A stretch of DNA of 64,000 nucleotides from Lunularia cruciata. Lineage: Eukaryota > Streptophyta > Marchantiopsida > Lunulariales > Lunulariaceae. The position numbers were made by a program, and so were the translations under genes. Positions 21,991 to 35,125 of the stretch are shown one piece after another (position 1 is the first letter of the stretch; each line of letters opens with the position of its first letter). The stretch lies in contig OX419761.1 of assembly GCA_948567375.1 (NCBI GenBank), positions 11,968,501 through 12,032,500 of the forward strand, read 5' to 3'. The notes below the pieces were generated by a model. That model ran no database searches, had not been told where the DNA came from, and saw nothing but the letters and a program-made list of their open reading frames with translations.

Positions 21991-23855
21991 CACTCTTTCA
22001 AGCTAAGCTTCACAAGAATGCAAGGACCGAAACATTTGTGTCTTTGCACCGCACGCAATGACAAGGGAAGACCGAAACGCCATAGAAAAGAAGGTGGTCA
22101 GGTCCTGAATTGGTGAGTGGACGGCAGTTGCATCTGCCTCGTTAAAGAAGCGCATCAAGAATATTTTTTGAGTAAATTACAAGTATACAGGAATTTATCT
22201 CTCTAATATTATACACTTTTAGACTAATATATATATGTCGAATTTTATATCGAGTGCATTCTATTTTACCTTAATATTCCGTCATCCAATCCCGTTAAGA
22301 GATTATTTATTTGAAAGCCTTTTATGTTACATCGAAATGTCTTCGATCTTATTGCAATATTTTTAGTCAATCCACAATACCCGGTAACTTAACTTTTGCC
22401 GAGGCGGGAGCACGATGCGTTATTATGGCTTTCCTCCATATGCAAATACAAACTGTGATATTCTTGTAACCCGCTAGTTGTTGTTTAAATGATAACATCA
22501 CTTAGGGTTACATGACTTGAAATAATAAATAATATGGTTTTACGAAATAGATTCCGTAAATTAATATGCTGTTAGGCAGCCTTCCGTCAACATCGTGAAA
22601 GCAATTACATAGGACAACAATACTTCGTTTGCATAGTATTCTTGATTCATGCTGCTGATAAGGGTCGAGTTGTTCATCTGGAATAGAACTTTCACTTCTC
22701 GGTTGGCCGTAGTGCATGGAAGAGACGAATACTTCACTCTCTCATATGGATCTAAAGGTGAGCTGAGCTTGTTCGGTTGATCTCCGTACTTCATGAAGAT
22801 TTCATAAATCTTATTTTCATTCCTCATAATCTTTCTTCTCCAGTTTCACATCCCATGACCTTGCAATTCTTTTTACAACGATGAGAAATTCTTTTTCCTT
22901 CTATGATATTAATCTTTTTTTAATAAGGTATTAATCATTTAGCGAGACACATTAGGGTCATGAGAAGTTTTACTGATGGTAGATTTCAATGCAAAACAAT
23001 TCTTAAGATTTTCTCTCATGTGAAACTAGTTTCTCCAATTAATTTTTAGATTCTATATCAATTGTGTTTTCTATAAATATATTTAAAATACTGAAAATTT
23101 CTTATTACTAAAACATTGAAAGTTTTGAAATTGTTGGGATGGATTGATGGACAGGCAAGGGCGACCCCGAACAGATTTTTATTAGTGCAGGGAAATGTAT
23201 TAATTCAGTTTCCATGCCCATCTAATGGCATTGTTGAGGTGCCCGGCAATGCCATCTCAATGCCATCTGGACTCTCTTGTATTCCATTTCTATCAAAAGC
23301 AACGTTGAAGGCAGATTCGGGAACTGATGCTGCAGTACGGTGGACTGTCCGAGCTGCAGACGCGACCAGGCCGGATCGTTGCCTGCCGGCTAACGGCACG
23401 CATCAGGGCTCAGTATTTAATAACTTTAGAATTGGAATTTATAAGGAGGCCCCGAATATCCCAAAGGGAAGGTAAGGGCTTCGAAAGCCTGGGGTCGAAT
23501 CATACGTTTCTCATGCGAATTTAAATTAATGGTTCGACCGCGACCCAAGGGAAGTCGTCCGGGCTGTTTTGGGATTGGCTTAACCTTCAACTCACAGGGC
23601 CGCTACAACAATGTCAAGGTGGGCCACGAAGGGCCGAGTCAAGGTGCCACTGTCGTCCTGAAGCGAAGACCGGAGTATCCAAATGGTCGAACTGGTGAGG
23701 GTGTAAAATGTCTCGGGTTTTCCAAGGCCAGTGAATGGCCAATTTAGAATTGGTTCGGACAAGTGAAATTGAAGGCAAAACTGGTACAAGGGAATCTAAA
23801 TTCTTAATTTAAACAAAACATAATGGTCTTATGTATGTGGTCGGAATTAATTTCT
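21991..23855. other. Unassigned sequence
   Basis: The longest frames are 23116-23475 (+, 119 codons) and 22827-22561 (-, 88 codons). Neither contains a recognisable motif. The GC-richer patch at 23200-23800 differs from its AT-rich flanks and could be a decayed gene or transposon piece. Confidence 0.35.
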
Positions 23856-24140
23856 GTTAATGTTCTGAATGTCAAAGTGAAGAAAGTCAATCAATTTTGC
23901 CCCGTGCTAGGAATATCAAAGAGAAAAATTCAACCTAGTGAAGAAAGTCAACTCATCCTCATAATGTGGTTTTCGCCTCGAGCTCTGAATGTCACGCGGA
24001 AGAAAACCAACGCATTGTCAATGCTTTGAACACCCAGGTGTAAAAAGGCAACTAATTATCGGAATCCAAATATCAAAGAAAAGGTCAAATCAATTATCAT
24101 GATATACATTTTATCGAATACTCTAGATGTCAAAGTGAAA
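23856..24140 (+). repeat. Degenerate repeats built on 'gaatgtcaaagtgaagaaa'
   Basis: Variants of 'ctgaatgtcaaagtgaagaa' followed by 'gtcaatcaattt'-like text recur about every 55-70 bp (near 23866, 23907, 23935, 23983, 24060, 24125). Divergence is high and the spacing irregular, so this is an old tandem array. Confidence 0.4.
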
Positions 24141-27100
24141 AGTACACGAACGCGGATAAACTATGCCTCTCTTATTTGGCCTATGTACCTCCTTCGTAGA
24201 GCATCATAGGTAAATGCCAATCCCGGATCCGATGCATATGACTGATTTTGGTTCGCACGGAGTTCCACTTCTCCTCATGTGTTTCTCCATGTGTGTCCAT
24301 GACTAGCGTTTACTCCGGAACCGTAATTGTCCTTGTCGCAGAGGACGCAGAGAACATATAAAAAGAACTGGATTTTTATTAGGAAGATCGTAAAATGAGA
24401 GAGACCCAGGTGAAATAGGAGACTCACCATCCCAAAATGTCAAAACGGAGACTAGGTGTTCCACTTTCATTCCCAGGATTCTACATGACCAGGAATTGGT
24501 CCCTATCACTAAAATTTCCCATTTGCAATTTACCTGTCGGAATTGACTATCAGAGACATCGTAGATATTTTGAGCATCTTATAAACATTTTCTACGACGT
24601 ATACCACGCAGAATCATGACAAAGCTGTGGACAAAGATAATTAGAACAATGTTATAAGGTCATAGGGTTATGGATGTAGATGAGGCCTTCTTTTCCTCTA
24701 CAGTTGGGACTAAGGGTTCTAAACGAGGATATTTTGGCAGTTTGAAAAATTGGAACTGACTTATTGCAGTACAGTATTGCTGCATTGACTGCGCCAACCA
24801 TAATCTGTATGAACAACCTCCAATGACGAAGTTCACTTTTCGCAAGTCATGTCCATAGTATGTTCGAGAACCTCGTGTCAAGCGAGCTCACTTTCTGCGA
24901 TACTCAATCTCCTGTCCCACAGCTCTTGAACATGTGGAACGTTTTCTTTTATATGTATACATTGATATTGGATGCAGCTGTAAACCGCCAATCTAAGCCT
25001 AAGGCAGTAGAAAAAATCCGTGAACATCGATCACACATTGTTCTGTCGCCAAATCACAAGCAAAATGTGGATGGATATTTAGCAGCGGCGCCATTGCCTG
25101 CCTTCTGCTTCTTCTGGAGTCATCACCCCTTCTCGCTAAGACATGAGGTGATGATTCATCCATGTGATTAAGGACTTTCGCTAGTGGAATTTAGTATCAT
25201 TCATTACCGGTGAAGGTGTCAGAAAGTAGCCTCTACCTAACCGAGTCCACCTTGACAAACACTCCGGTTTGTTTGCGTTGGAGAGGACTCTTGCCTGGAC
25301 AAGAAAGTCTACTATATACATCTAATAAAGCAGTACGAATAGATCTGGATAGGGTGGCACGGCCAACTCAAGAGACTTTCGTGCACCCACCTATGTGCAC
25401 CATATTGCGAGCTTTGCCTACTGTAGTGGACTTTGCTGAAGTACAGTAGGAAACCTCGAGATTTGGAACAAAACACGGCGAAGAACAGCCAGAGAGTCTA
25501 TATCGAATGGATCACAGGATATTTACAAAAATGTAAAATTTTACATGGTGTTACATTCTGAATTCCAAAAATTTTGTTTTTACTTTATTTTCCGCTCGAA
25601 CATCGATGAAGAAAAAGAGGAGATATAAAGATCATATAAGGATAACATTTATCAACGGTAATTTGGATAAGTTATTCGATGAATTGAGAAAATTAGATGC
25701 AACTTCGTATGTCTTTGATTACAAGTGACTACGAGTATAGGGAAATTGGGTGCCCGGCGAAAAGGCATTAGGCGGAGAACAGGTGGGCCCAAATGATAAG
25801 TACAAGACATATCCTCTAGAGGGTGCACAAACGCGAAAGTATAGGCCGAAGATATATTGCACTAAAATGACCTACGGGCCCGGCATGTACCATTAGATAC
25901 TATTAGATGCAGGACGAGAATGACAATAACAAAGAGTCAATAATAATTAGAGCTAAAGGCAGCACTCTGGCTATGTCAAGAAATATATATATCTTATTGT
26001 TAGAGAATCTAGGGGAAAAAGCCATTAGGCATTTATTGTGGTGATGCGTGAAAAAGACAGGAACCACAAGTGGAGTGTTGTCATGGGAAGGAAAATTCTT
26101 TTAAGGTTCAGGAAGCTTTATTTGAGTGTGCTTGTGCCCTTGAGTAAGGGTTAGATCGTCCTAGGAGAATCATGTTTAGACACTCAATCTATGCAAGTGA
26201 ATTTGACTGCTTAGGGTAATCATTGGGTCCACATACGGAAGCCATTGCCAAGTGTGGTGGTGAGAGTTGATTCACGTGCTTGTGTTGACAATTCATACTG
26301 GATTGATCAAGCAACTGTTATTAGTAAAGAGACTCCACTCTGCTTGATTCTTGACTACTTTAAGAGTAATTTAGAATCCATTTCCAAGTTGTGAGGGTAT
26401 AACTGCTCAAAGTTGTGCTCCTTGCCTTGCTCATTGCAACAAATTCCAAATCGTGGAGTGCATTGCAGCATGGCCCCTAACATTGTGTTGGCTGTCTTAA
26501 AGGTGAATATACCACATAGGCCAAAGGGCTCACAAGGGTGATAGACTTGCAAGCCATTTTCAAGGTTAAGTGTCCAAGGGTGAACCCACTTCCTCGGTAG
26601 ATCTAAGATCTCAACAAGAATCCTGACTATATTTCTTCCACAAACCAAGTGAGAGACCAGCCACACAAGGACTGTCTTGTCATTCCTTCTCTCCCATATC
26701 ATACCTGTACCCTCCACTATGGGACTAGGCCAACCCGCCAACATTTTTGGTGCCGCTTCCAACTGATGGATATGTCCTCTCCACTACTTTCTACAACTTG
26801 CTTGGGATGTGTTTATTATACTCCACATTGCATGGATGTGATTGTCTTAAGCCCAAGGGAAGCATTACCTCTCACATCTATAAGGAATCCTGCTAATCTT
26901 TGGATTCGACCACTATTGCAAGGAGTGCCTTTAATGGCAAGCAATTCTGCACCAACAACCATAGTATGTAGCCACACAGGTTTCTCTTGTGGCAATGACA
27001 CCTATCTCAACTCTTGTGACTCTTGCAGCTACCATTGCAATGGCATTGATTTCAGGAGGAAACAATTGTATACCTCTCATAACAGTGTTCGCCCGGCAAG

Positions 27101-28239
27101 AAAACTTTGAATTATTCTTATAAATGTTTGAGTAGGTCTGCATGGCATCAAATATGTTGGATCATACTGCCATGGCACAACTGTCCTCCGGGCAAAGTGA
27201 GTACCAAGGGCAATTTAGGCTATGGGCAAATTGGTGCTGCAAGATATATATGATGGGATTTCAGGTAGGGGCAAACTGCTCCGGGACATTAACTACAGGA
27301 TTCTCCCTACAGGACAAACAAGAGAATAGGCTAGAACACTGTGGGCATGAAAAATAGTAGGTAGGCTATTAATGAAAAGGTGGCATGCTGATGCACTTAG
27401 GTAGACTATTCTATATTAAAATCAAGGATTAGGAGCCAATTGACATTGGAAGGAGATGGCCACTGCAAATGAAGGATTGGAAGAGTAAGAAACTTATTCT
27501 TTTAGAGTTCAGCCCCAGATATAAAAGGAACCTCATTCCACTATATAGAGGTTAGGTGATTGATGAAGGTGTTGCCGGTAGTCCAGAGTCAATTAATATA
27601 TTTGCTACTACAAAATAGGGAGTAGGACTTGGGTCAGCAGAGGATGACCCTGAAATAATAAGGACACTCCTTGTCAGGCAGAGGTAGAAATGCTCCTCTG
27701 ATGTAAAGTGACAGCCTGCACCAAGGTTATAAAGCTTAAATGTCTTGCCTTATGTGGTTTTCAATGTATGAATGCACCCTTGTATGACTTTATGCTCTGG
27801 TTGACCTCCACTAATCTGTAATTTCACTATGGAATGTCTTGTGGTCTCCCGGTCAGCATTAGGATTGGTGAAGTAGAGAGTGACAACCAAGGAGGCAGAT
27901 GTGCTCTCAGGGGTGACAGACTTGTGAACAATCTCCAAGGTTATGTGTTCTAAGGTAGACCTGTTCTAAGGTAGACCTGGTCCCACAAGATGGCTACAGG
28001 CACTACTGGAATCCTGCCCACAGTTCCTCCCCAAGCCTGGAGAAGGGCTGGCCACAATTCCTTTGTCCCACAATGCCCCGTAGACAAACTATGGGTCGGT
28101 CCCACCTGCCGACAATGAAAAATTAGCCAATGTTTCATTGGAGACATACAACACTGGTTCAGTGGCCAAACCCCAGACACACACAACAGGTTATGTGTTG
28201 ATACAAAATGAAGGAATATGATAATACATATTTCCAATG
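24141..28239. other. Long stretch without recognisable genes
   Basis: Frames up to 153 codons (26649-27110 +) and 135 codons (26762-26355 -) overlap on opposite strands and show no family motifs. The text near 28000-28055 (ending 'ctccccaagcctggagaag') resembles that at about 63250-63305 ('ctccccaagccaagtaaat' then 'ggctggcca'), so at least the right end belongs to a dispersed repeat, perhaps the 5' part of the retroelement that follows. Confidence 0.4.
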
Positions 28240-30480
28240 CAATAGCAACAATTCAATGACAACATAAATAGACTTTGCAAAGGAGATAGTGAAACCATGC
28301 AAGCATTTATTCAAAGGTTCCAGTCCATATCATCAATGATCACACCAGCACCAGGTCCTACTGTGGATCTTAAGTGGTTTATGGATGCATAGCCTAAGGA
28401 TATTCAAAAATTCCTCATCTACAACAAAGCTACTACATAAGCTCAAGCATTCAAAGAATCACAATGTTGGGCTCAAGCTAACAAATAAGACATGGCCTTG
28501 CTTGATCCGTGCTCTAAAATATTGGGATTCAAAAGGAATGTAATACATAATCCCTATGTTGCTATACAAGGACGAACCGAGTTACTTCTATGGAGGAGTT
28601 TCCGCAACTATGTTGGTCCAACACACAATACCCCAACCAGTACTCATATGTGATCATATGTCTACAATCTTACCAGTTCCCGTAGCTCTTCTTACTCAAT
28701 TGGGACTGCCAATTCCCATAGCTACCAATGTTCCCATAGAAAACATCAAGATGGAGGACATCTGAGTGAACCTAGAACAAATTGAGAATCTTCACCTAGC
28801 ACAACAACCTCAAGAGAGGAATCCAATGAACATTGTTGCTAGATGAGAGATCTCTTACACAAATTGTCTTGGATGGCAACACACTAGTTCTCAATGTTCT
28901 ACTCCCAAACATTCCAAATTACTATGTATATTGTGGAAGGAACCAAGAGCCTTGAGAGAGAGGACATGCCGTGGATGCTATACCACATCACAATAACTTC
29001 AACCAGCACTTACAAGATCCACCTTTCCAAGGAGGAAGAGGAAATGATCAAGGTAGAGGACCTTCTAGACCCAATATATGCTATCACATAAAGACAGTGA
29101 TATGCAAACCAATGTCCCAACCCAATATGCTATCACGTAAGGACAATCATATGCAAACCAATGTCCCAACAAGCATACTTGTTACCGGTTCTACTCCAAA
29201 GAACATACCATGGCTCAATGCCCAAAGTTCCACAACTTTATTACACAAGCATGGGGATCACCTTTACAAAATGGCCCATAGAATAACACTAGTCCTAATG
29301 GGAATGTGGATTTCATTGCGATTGAGGAAAATTCTCCATGGGAAAAAAAGTGCCAATAAAGGTGTTATTATTGAGGTGAATGTGTCCCTTGCAACACTTT
29401 CTTGCACTCATGTAGCACTTGGTCCAAGCAGCAGCTCAAATTTTGAAAGAGATTCCTTTGGGAGTTCAGATGAATAAACTGAATGGAATAAAGTCCATCA
29501 ACAGGCATTAGAAATGTATAGGATTGTAGTCTCTATGTTTGACACTCTAGCAAGGCAGCCACCCACTTTTTTCATACATGAATATGACATTATTGCTAAC
29601 ATAAAAGTCAATATCACTATTAAATAGCTCTGTAGAGTATCCACTATAAAGCACAAGAAAATATAGAACTTCCTAACAAAGGAGTAGCACATAGTATGTT
29701 TCAAGGATCCAATGACTCAAAACATTGTCCCAATAGGACCTACTCCTATACATGTGCAACAGATTTCAACTACATGGATCCCGCATACTGCTTCTATTGA
29801 TTCAATCCCAATGGGTCACCATCTGTTGTACACAAAGTTCCATCACCCAAACATTCCCATAACACTTCAAGGAAGTGTTATTCTAAACTGTCATATTGAA
29901 TCTCTATACTCAGTGAATATATTGACAAAGGGTGTTATGGAAACCCTAGGGTTGAAGGGAATGGCCAAGACCTCCACTCTCCTCCAAATGGCCAATGGGA
30001 GAAGACATTGCCCTCTTGGAGTGTTGTGAAAAGTCCCTATACTAATTGGTGATAGATCTTCTTGCTTGACTATTTGATAATTGATATGCTTGCTTGATTG
30101 CAAATTCCACTTTATTGGGAGCTCCATGGCTGGTGGATGCTGATGTTGTCACCTTCTAGCAGATTGGTAAGTTGAACTTTGGAAAAAATCAAATCACACT
30201 ATACTCTTGACGTACCCAACTAAGCCTATGTTGAGCTTAGATCATGAAGGAGTATCAAGTTTAAGCATTGATGCATGTAACACCACACATGTTGATAGTG
30301 ATGAGGAAATCATGGATGCCATCGCTAATTGCTTGTTGATATAACTAAGGAAGAGATGAGCGGTCATACCACACTTTGCGGTGGCAAGAGTTAGAAAATC
30401 ACACAACCCTAGTCCCATCCTCACACCGTGTTTGCAACATGCTCTTTACATGCTCACTCCCATGACCCCAAGTGACACCT
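28240..30480 (+). mobile_element. Decayed Ty3-type gag-protease remnant (element I)
   Basis: With several stops, the plus strand gives a gag-like stretch (FIQRFQSISSMITPAPGPTV near 28300, then AQAFKESQCWAQANK near 28440), a zinc-knuckle vestige CYRFYSKEHTMAQC (about 29180-29225, second Cys replaced by Phe), and a protease-like C-terminal segment ending KTSTLLQMANGRRHCPLGVL (about 29965-30027) followed by VPILIGDRSS. That last block, a leucine-rich segment with LQM-NGR and P-GVL, is typical of retroviral-type proteases of plant Ty3 elements. No RT was found downstream. Heavily mutated and non-functional. Confidence 0.5.
29072..29170 (+). repeat. Tandem duplication of about 50 bp
   Basis: 'atgctatcac.taa.gaca' followed by 'atatgcaaaccaatgtcccaa' occurs twice back to back (first copy ending about 29121, second about 29170) just before the zinc-knuckle vestige of the gag remnant. 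Confidence 0.8.
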
Positions 30481-31394
30481 CTCAAACTTAGAGGATGGCA
30501 CTCTTAGGACTAATGATTGAGCCTTATGCTAAAAAATGTTTCCACCACCTTACACAAGAGAACATAATTCTCAAGCTACAATTACCTCCTATACCTTGTG
30601 GGATATTCCTTCCACATCATCTTCCACTTGAAGGTGTATTTTCCATCAAGGTGGAATGGAATTGATCATCTGCCCCCTTGTCTTGTTTATTGAATGAATA
30701 TTTATACACACTTCATGTTCAAGTTCTTAAAAAAAGAAGGTGTGCTTTGGAAAGAGGTGAGGCATCACATACCCCTCTCCTCAAATACAAGCATCCCCTG
30801 AAAATCTGGGGATCTCCTTCTCTTCCTCTAAGTTCTAGTATTTTTGGACGTACCCATCCATTGACTCAAGTGGCAAGTAGATTTCCCTCCAGGTCATCAA
30901 GTTGCAATGGCCTATTTCTATACCGCTTCTCTATGCAATATGGCCTCATCCACCAAAGATGCAACTTCCCAGTGAAGAACTTGTGTTTACTATCATACAA
31001 CAACACCAACTCCCCTTCTGCAATCTAGACAGGTCATACCTTACAATCATGAAAGTCCTTCCTCTTCTCTTGAGCTTCCTACATGCAATTCAAGGAATCA
31101 TTTCTCCTTTCCTCCAAAAACATCAGCTGCTGCACCTGGAGATCTTGATTATCTTCCTCAATCATTCATTCCTTTGGTAGGATCCTATGGGTACCTCAAC
31201 TTAAATTGGCAAAATGGGATGGAAACCATAAGTGAGAAAGAAAGGTGTTTGCTTTGTGGTAATTTTCTCAGTAGTTTGATATACCAACAAGGCTACTGGC
31301 AAGTTGTATCCCAATTGTATGTGTAATTCATTATTACCTTGTTCAGGATTTTGCACAACAATCTCTTGGCTCTCTTGGTCAATCTATTTGCTTT
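30481..31394. other. Unassigned sequence
   Basis: A 116-codon frame (30678-31028) and shorter ones show no recognisable motif. Possibly a continuation of the decayed element to its left. Confidence 0.35.
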
Positions 31395-33140
31395 GTGTGG
31401 TACATACATTTTTTTTATCATGTTTTAAAGAAGAAGTGTATAGTTGAAGTTGAATTGGAACCAAATGGGCAAAGAAAGAAGAAGAATTGTGTCTTTGAGT
31501 CAGACCCAGAAGCAGAGCAGAAGCTTAATTTGTGTCAAGGGAAGGAGAACTCAGATTGTAGATGTAAGGTGTTAAACCAAAAGTATGGAAACTTTGCCTC
31601 AGGGTGATCAACCCATTGCAAAGACATAGTAATAACTTTCCTTCAAATGTGCCAGTTAAGAATGTACAATCAAGAAAATGGCTAAGTTATGAGTGGGATA
31701 AAATTGACATTGACAAAAGGAATGCATGCAAAAGTTGTGATTATCAAGTGAAGAGTGATTGAGAATGACTAATGACTAATGACTAATGACACATCGTAAC
31801 ACTATAAGGTTAAATCTTGTCAAGGAACTTTTGGAATTTCATGCAAGTATCCTATGCCATTGAGTAGTTGTCCCAAGGGAATGCGTATCATGAAGCTAGT
31901 AAAGAGTTTAATTTTCAAGAATCATGAGGGAGTGAGGATTTAGCATTCAGGTGAGGAATAATTTCCAGCTGCCTAGAGTTCAAGATTGCATGATGCCAAT
32001 GAGGGGTGCGAAGAAGAGTCCTTCACTTGTAGTGAGGAATCATATGGTTTGGAGATTAGATGTCATAACAAGGATCAAAGTCTTGAGTAGACTTTGGATC
32101 TCCTTTTTTGCTTGGAACTGGAACTTGAGTTTTCCATGTTTCATGGCAGAATAGCTGCAAGTAATTGTGAGGATAGTCCTAAGGAAGTGGGAAAGAGAGG
32201 CAATTTGGCTCGATGGATAGAGTTGGATTGGAGGTTAGTCCTAGGGAAAGAGGCTGGTGAGGAGTCTAGAGTAACGTTTTATGGGAAGGGAGAGTTTGCA
32301 CAAGAGACTGCAAATGTGCACAATTCCTTCAACACTCCGCGTACAAAGAATGGCTACAAGGTGGAATCATATCGGGACCCAATAAGGCAAAGTATTGTTG
32401 GGCCAATGATGGCAATCTTAAAGCTTGAGAGAACCACTTCTGTAATGAACCACCAGGAGGTGAATTGGGCAAAGTGTTTTCAGCACCAAACAAGGCCAAT
32501 GAATTAGAACTGGAGAGACAAATTGCCACCTCATTATTTTTGGCCATTTGCAGTGCATTTCTACCTTGCGTTGAATTTGCTAAGTGCGGTAGAGATACAA
32601 AAGATGATTTCTCAATTCCACCTAGATTTGCGGAGAGAAGAAGATGCAAAAGAGCAGCAGTACCTCTGGCAGATCAGAGGTAGCAATGACCAGTTTGCCA
32701 AGACGAGATAGCAAAAAAAAGTGATGGTGGCCATTCTGAAGACAAAGAAGTGGAACTTACCCAAAGAAATGGTGTACCAATGCAGCCATGGAACACAAGA
32801 AGAGTGGACCTGAGGCATGAGGTGGTAGTGCGGGATCTGTTGTCAAGAGAAGAGTCAAAAGGAGAAGCCGAGTACAAGTCAGAAAACTCAAAGAAAGAAG
32901 AAGAGGCAGAATTCACATTGCAGAGAGGAGAATCCAGCAACAAGAGTGATTGAGAACTGAAGTTGAGCAAACGCTGGAGAAAGATTCTGAGGAAGAAGAT
33001 TGGGAATTCCATGCGGCAATTGATTGTATGGAAGGTGGAGACATTCCATGTTTGGAATTACCTACGCTTGAGATAAAAGAACACCAAGAAGAAGAGTCAA
33101 GGTTGGTATTCTAGCAAGGGATGAGATCAAAGACAAGTCT
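31395..33140 (+). pseudogene. Unassigned conserved ORF family F, long copy
   Basis: The reading starts with a basic stretch (LKKKCIVEVELEPNGQRKKK, 31420-31480) and after stops gives RGNLARWIELDWRLVLGKEA, VTFYGKGEFAQET and RTKNGYKVESYRDP (32190-32380), then an acidic Glu/Lys-rich part. The same order (LKKKCVAKAEGGLN; MDWRLVIGREATE; RTKNGYKVDSYKDP) occurs on the minus strand at 48154-47738, showing a dispersed element-borne coding region rather than a single-copy gene. I do not recognise a domain. It might be a non-structural ORF of a large Ty3 element. Stops and a frame change near 32510 rule out a full product. Confidence 0.5.
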
Positions 33141-33548
33141 ACAGCTTCAACCTACAAGACAAAGCAAAGTGATTAAAGCTGATGAAGATGAAGAAAGCTT
33201 GAAAGAAGTTAATCTGAAGGTGAGACGATCCAGACTTTGGGATAGGCACCAATAGAAGAAGAGCATATTGAAGTTGAGTACAAAGACAATGACAAAACAG
33301 AGATTGTTGGTGGAATAGCATACTTGTCAAAGATTGTATGTCCGTTGCTATTGCAATTGTAGAAGCAAAAGGTAGAGCTAAAGAAAGATCGTCCTGAAGT
33401 GAGGGACGAGCTACAAGTGGTGAGATATTAGAGTGGAGAGATCTTGGAGTTGACGAAGAAGTTAACTTGAGAAGAAGAGGAAGCCAAAGTACTTTGGGTG
33501 GATGTTGTACTTTGGAGGAAGAGTTTTGATAATCTGTAGGAAGAGGAT
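33141..33548 (+). other. Broken purine-rich continuation of ORF family F
   Basis: Very purine-rich plus strand, coding-like for Glu and Lys but interrupted by several stops. It links the conserved part of ORF F to the coiled-coil segment. Confidence 0.35.
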
Positions 33549-33857
33549 GTGAAGCAAGGCGGTGAGCTTGAAAGTCAAGCTGAAGAAATGAGGAAGCACA
33601 AGACTCTGACTGAGAAATTGCAGGTGGAATTTGATGAAGCCCAGGTTGAAGTCATACATTTGAAGGCCATAGTAGCAGTAATGGATCAAGAGTTGGAGCG
33701 CTTAAAGTCAACGGCAGCAGAGAAGCATCAAGCTTGGCAGCATGAATTGACAATACAAATTCAAGAAGAAGAAAGGTTGAGAGGATTGATCAGAAGCATG
33801 GAAGCTCAACTTGGTCAATATATGAAGGAGAAGGAAGCATTGAAAGTGGAGTTGTAG
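33549..33857 (+). pseudogene. Coiled-coil segment of ORF family F
   Basis: A 102-codon frame rich in Glu, Gln, Lys and Leu with heptad-like spacing (KLQVEFDEAQVEV, MDQELERLKS, MEAQLGQYMKEKEALKVEL). It is in the same frame as the conserved block at 32094-32507 and the acidic frame at 34053-34310, so all three are probably exons of one former ORF broken by stops. A coiled coil suggests self-association or a scaffold role; nothing more can be said. Confidence 0.5.
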
Positions 33858-34319
33858 ATAGAAAGAGCACAAGAAACAAAGAGTATGCCAAAGATAGAAA
33901 CTGAAGTGATTGTGAGAGTGAGGGTGATGCTTAGTTTTGTGGGTAAAGTTTAGTTAGAGGACTGTGTAGATAGGAAGATGTTGGAGATAGGAGACTATGT
34001 TTGTCTCATACTAGATCTGGTTAGATTATGGTTAGATGCACTTTGAAGGGATTTGAAGGTAGGAGCTAGATGCAAGGTAAAAGAGGTAGGAGTGAAAGTG
34101 TCTTTGGGTAAGATATATGAAGCATCTGAAGAAGCTAAAGTAGAGAAGGAGGAAGTAATTAGTAGACCTATGATTTCAATTTTAGTTCAAGCTAAAGATA
34201 GAATAGAAATTGAAGAAGAAGAAGTTGAAGTTAAACCCAAAGTAGAAGAAATGATTGAAGTTACATCAATTTTAGAAGCCAAAGGAGAGGTAGATATCAG
34301 ATTGGATTAGTAATATATC
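33858..34319 (+). pseudogene. Acidic C-terminal part of ORF family F
   Basis: The frame 34053-34310 encodes a Glu/Val/Lys-rich chain (IEIEEEEVEVKPKVEEMIEV). No domain is recognisable. It ends just before sequence that resembles an LTR. Confidence 0.35.
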
Positions 34320-35125
34320 TGAGATATGAAGAGGCAGATATGAAGAGGTGGTTTGTCATTTTGGATTTACAGGTTGATAAAGTTGTTATAGAACGGTATT
34401 TAGTTAGATAACTATCAAAGTGCTCTATCTATTTAAAGGAGGAATTTGAAGTGTGGTTGTATTTAGTTCAATTCAGTATTCATATTTTTGAAGTTGAGTA
34501 AAGCAAAGTGTTGTAACTTAGTGCTCAATATTTCAGCTTAAATTTGAGTATCAATCTTGTGTGTGTGTGTGTGTGTGTTTGTAAGTGTTTGAAGAAATTT
34601 AAAGTGCAAGTTAGTGAGCTTGTTGGATGTTGAATACCATATTGTTGATTTCATTTGGTGTGTTTGATCCTAATTGAATAGCAGTCAAAGCAATGCCTTA
34701 ACAAATTCATGAGGATTTGTACTTTTGGTAGTATTCTGTATTTGTGAGTGCAACACTAGATTGATGCAAAACAATTTTGATTGAGGAAGTTGTGCATTTA
34801 GTGGAGAGATGGAACACAATTCGAAGGCAAAGTTTTGTATTGAAGTAGCCTTCTTTGGGAGAACTGAATCATCACAATTAGATTTGTTTGGAAAAAATTA
34901 GATGAATTGTGATTATGGGTGTTGTGATTTGTGACTAGGCTACAATCTAGTGCTTGTTACTCTCTTCTAGGTGTGGTTTCTACTTGAGAGACTAAAGAAA
35001 AACTCAAGAAGAACTGATTGTGAAATTTTACTTTGTACTTGACCATTTCTGACCAGTATCTCTGTGGGAACAAACTATTACTTGCTGATTATTGCAAAAA
35101 TGATACTTGCTAGGTTGTCACACTT
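34320..35125 (+). repeat. Possible Tat/Athila-like LTR on the plus strand
   Basis: The end near 35056-35095 ('tctctgtgggaacaaactat' then 'tacttgctgatta') resembles the 3' end of LTRs in Tat/Athila-type plant elements, which carry a 'ccctgtgggaacgac..ttactt' phrase just before the primer site. The same phrase is seen, reversed, at 57200-57235 and 62090-62120. No coding frame. LTR limits are not established. Confidence 0.35.
34558..34578. repeat. (TG)n microsatellite
   Basis: About 10.5 perfect TG dinucleotides in a transcribed-looking AT/GT-rich context. Likely polymorphic in length. Confidence 0.95.

Noticed and set aside
23116-23475. 119-codon plus-strand frame as a gene
   Set aside because: No recognisable motif, a competing frame on the opposite strand (23399-23205) and no flanking signals. 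Listed only as unassigned sequence.
26355-27110. Overlapping 135- and 153-codon frames as genes
   Set aside because: They overlap on opposite strands, lack domain motifs and lie in low-GC repeat-like text; chance frames are likely.
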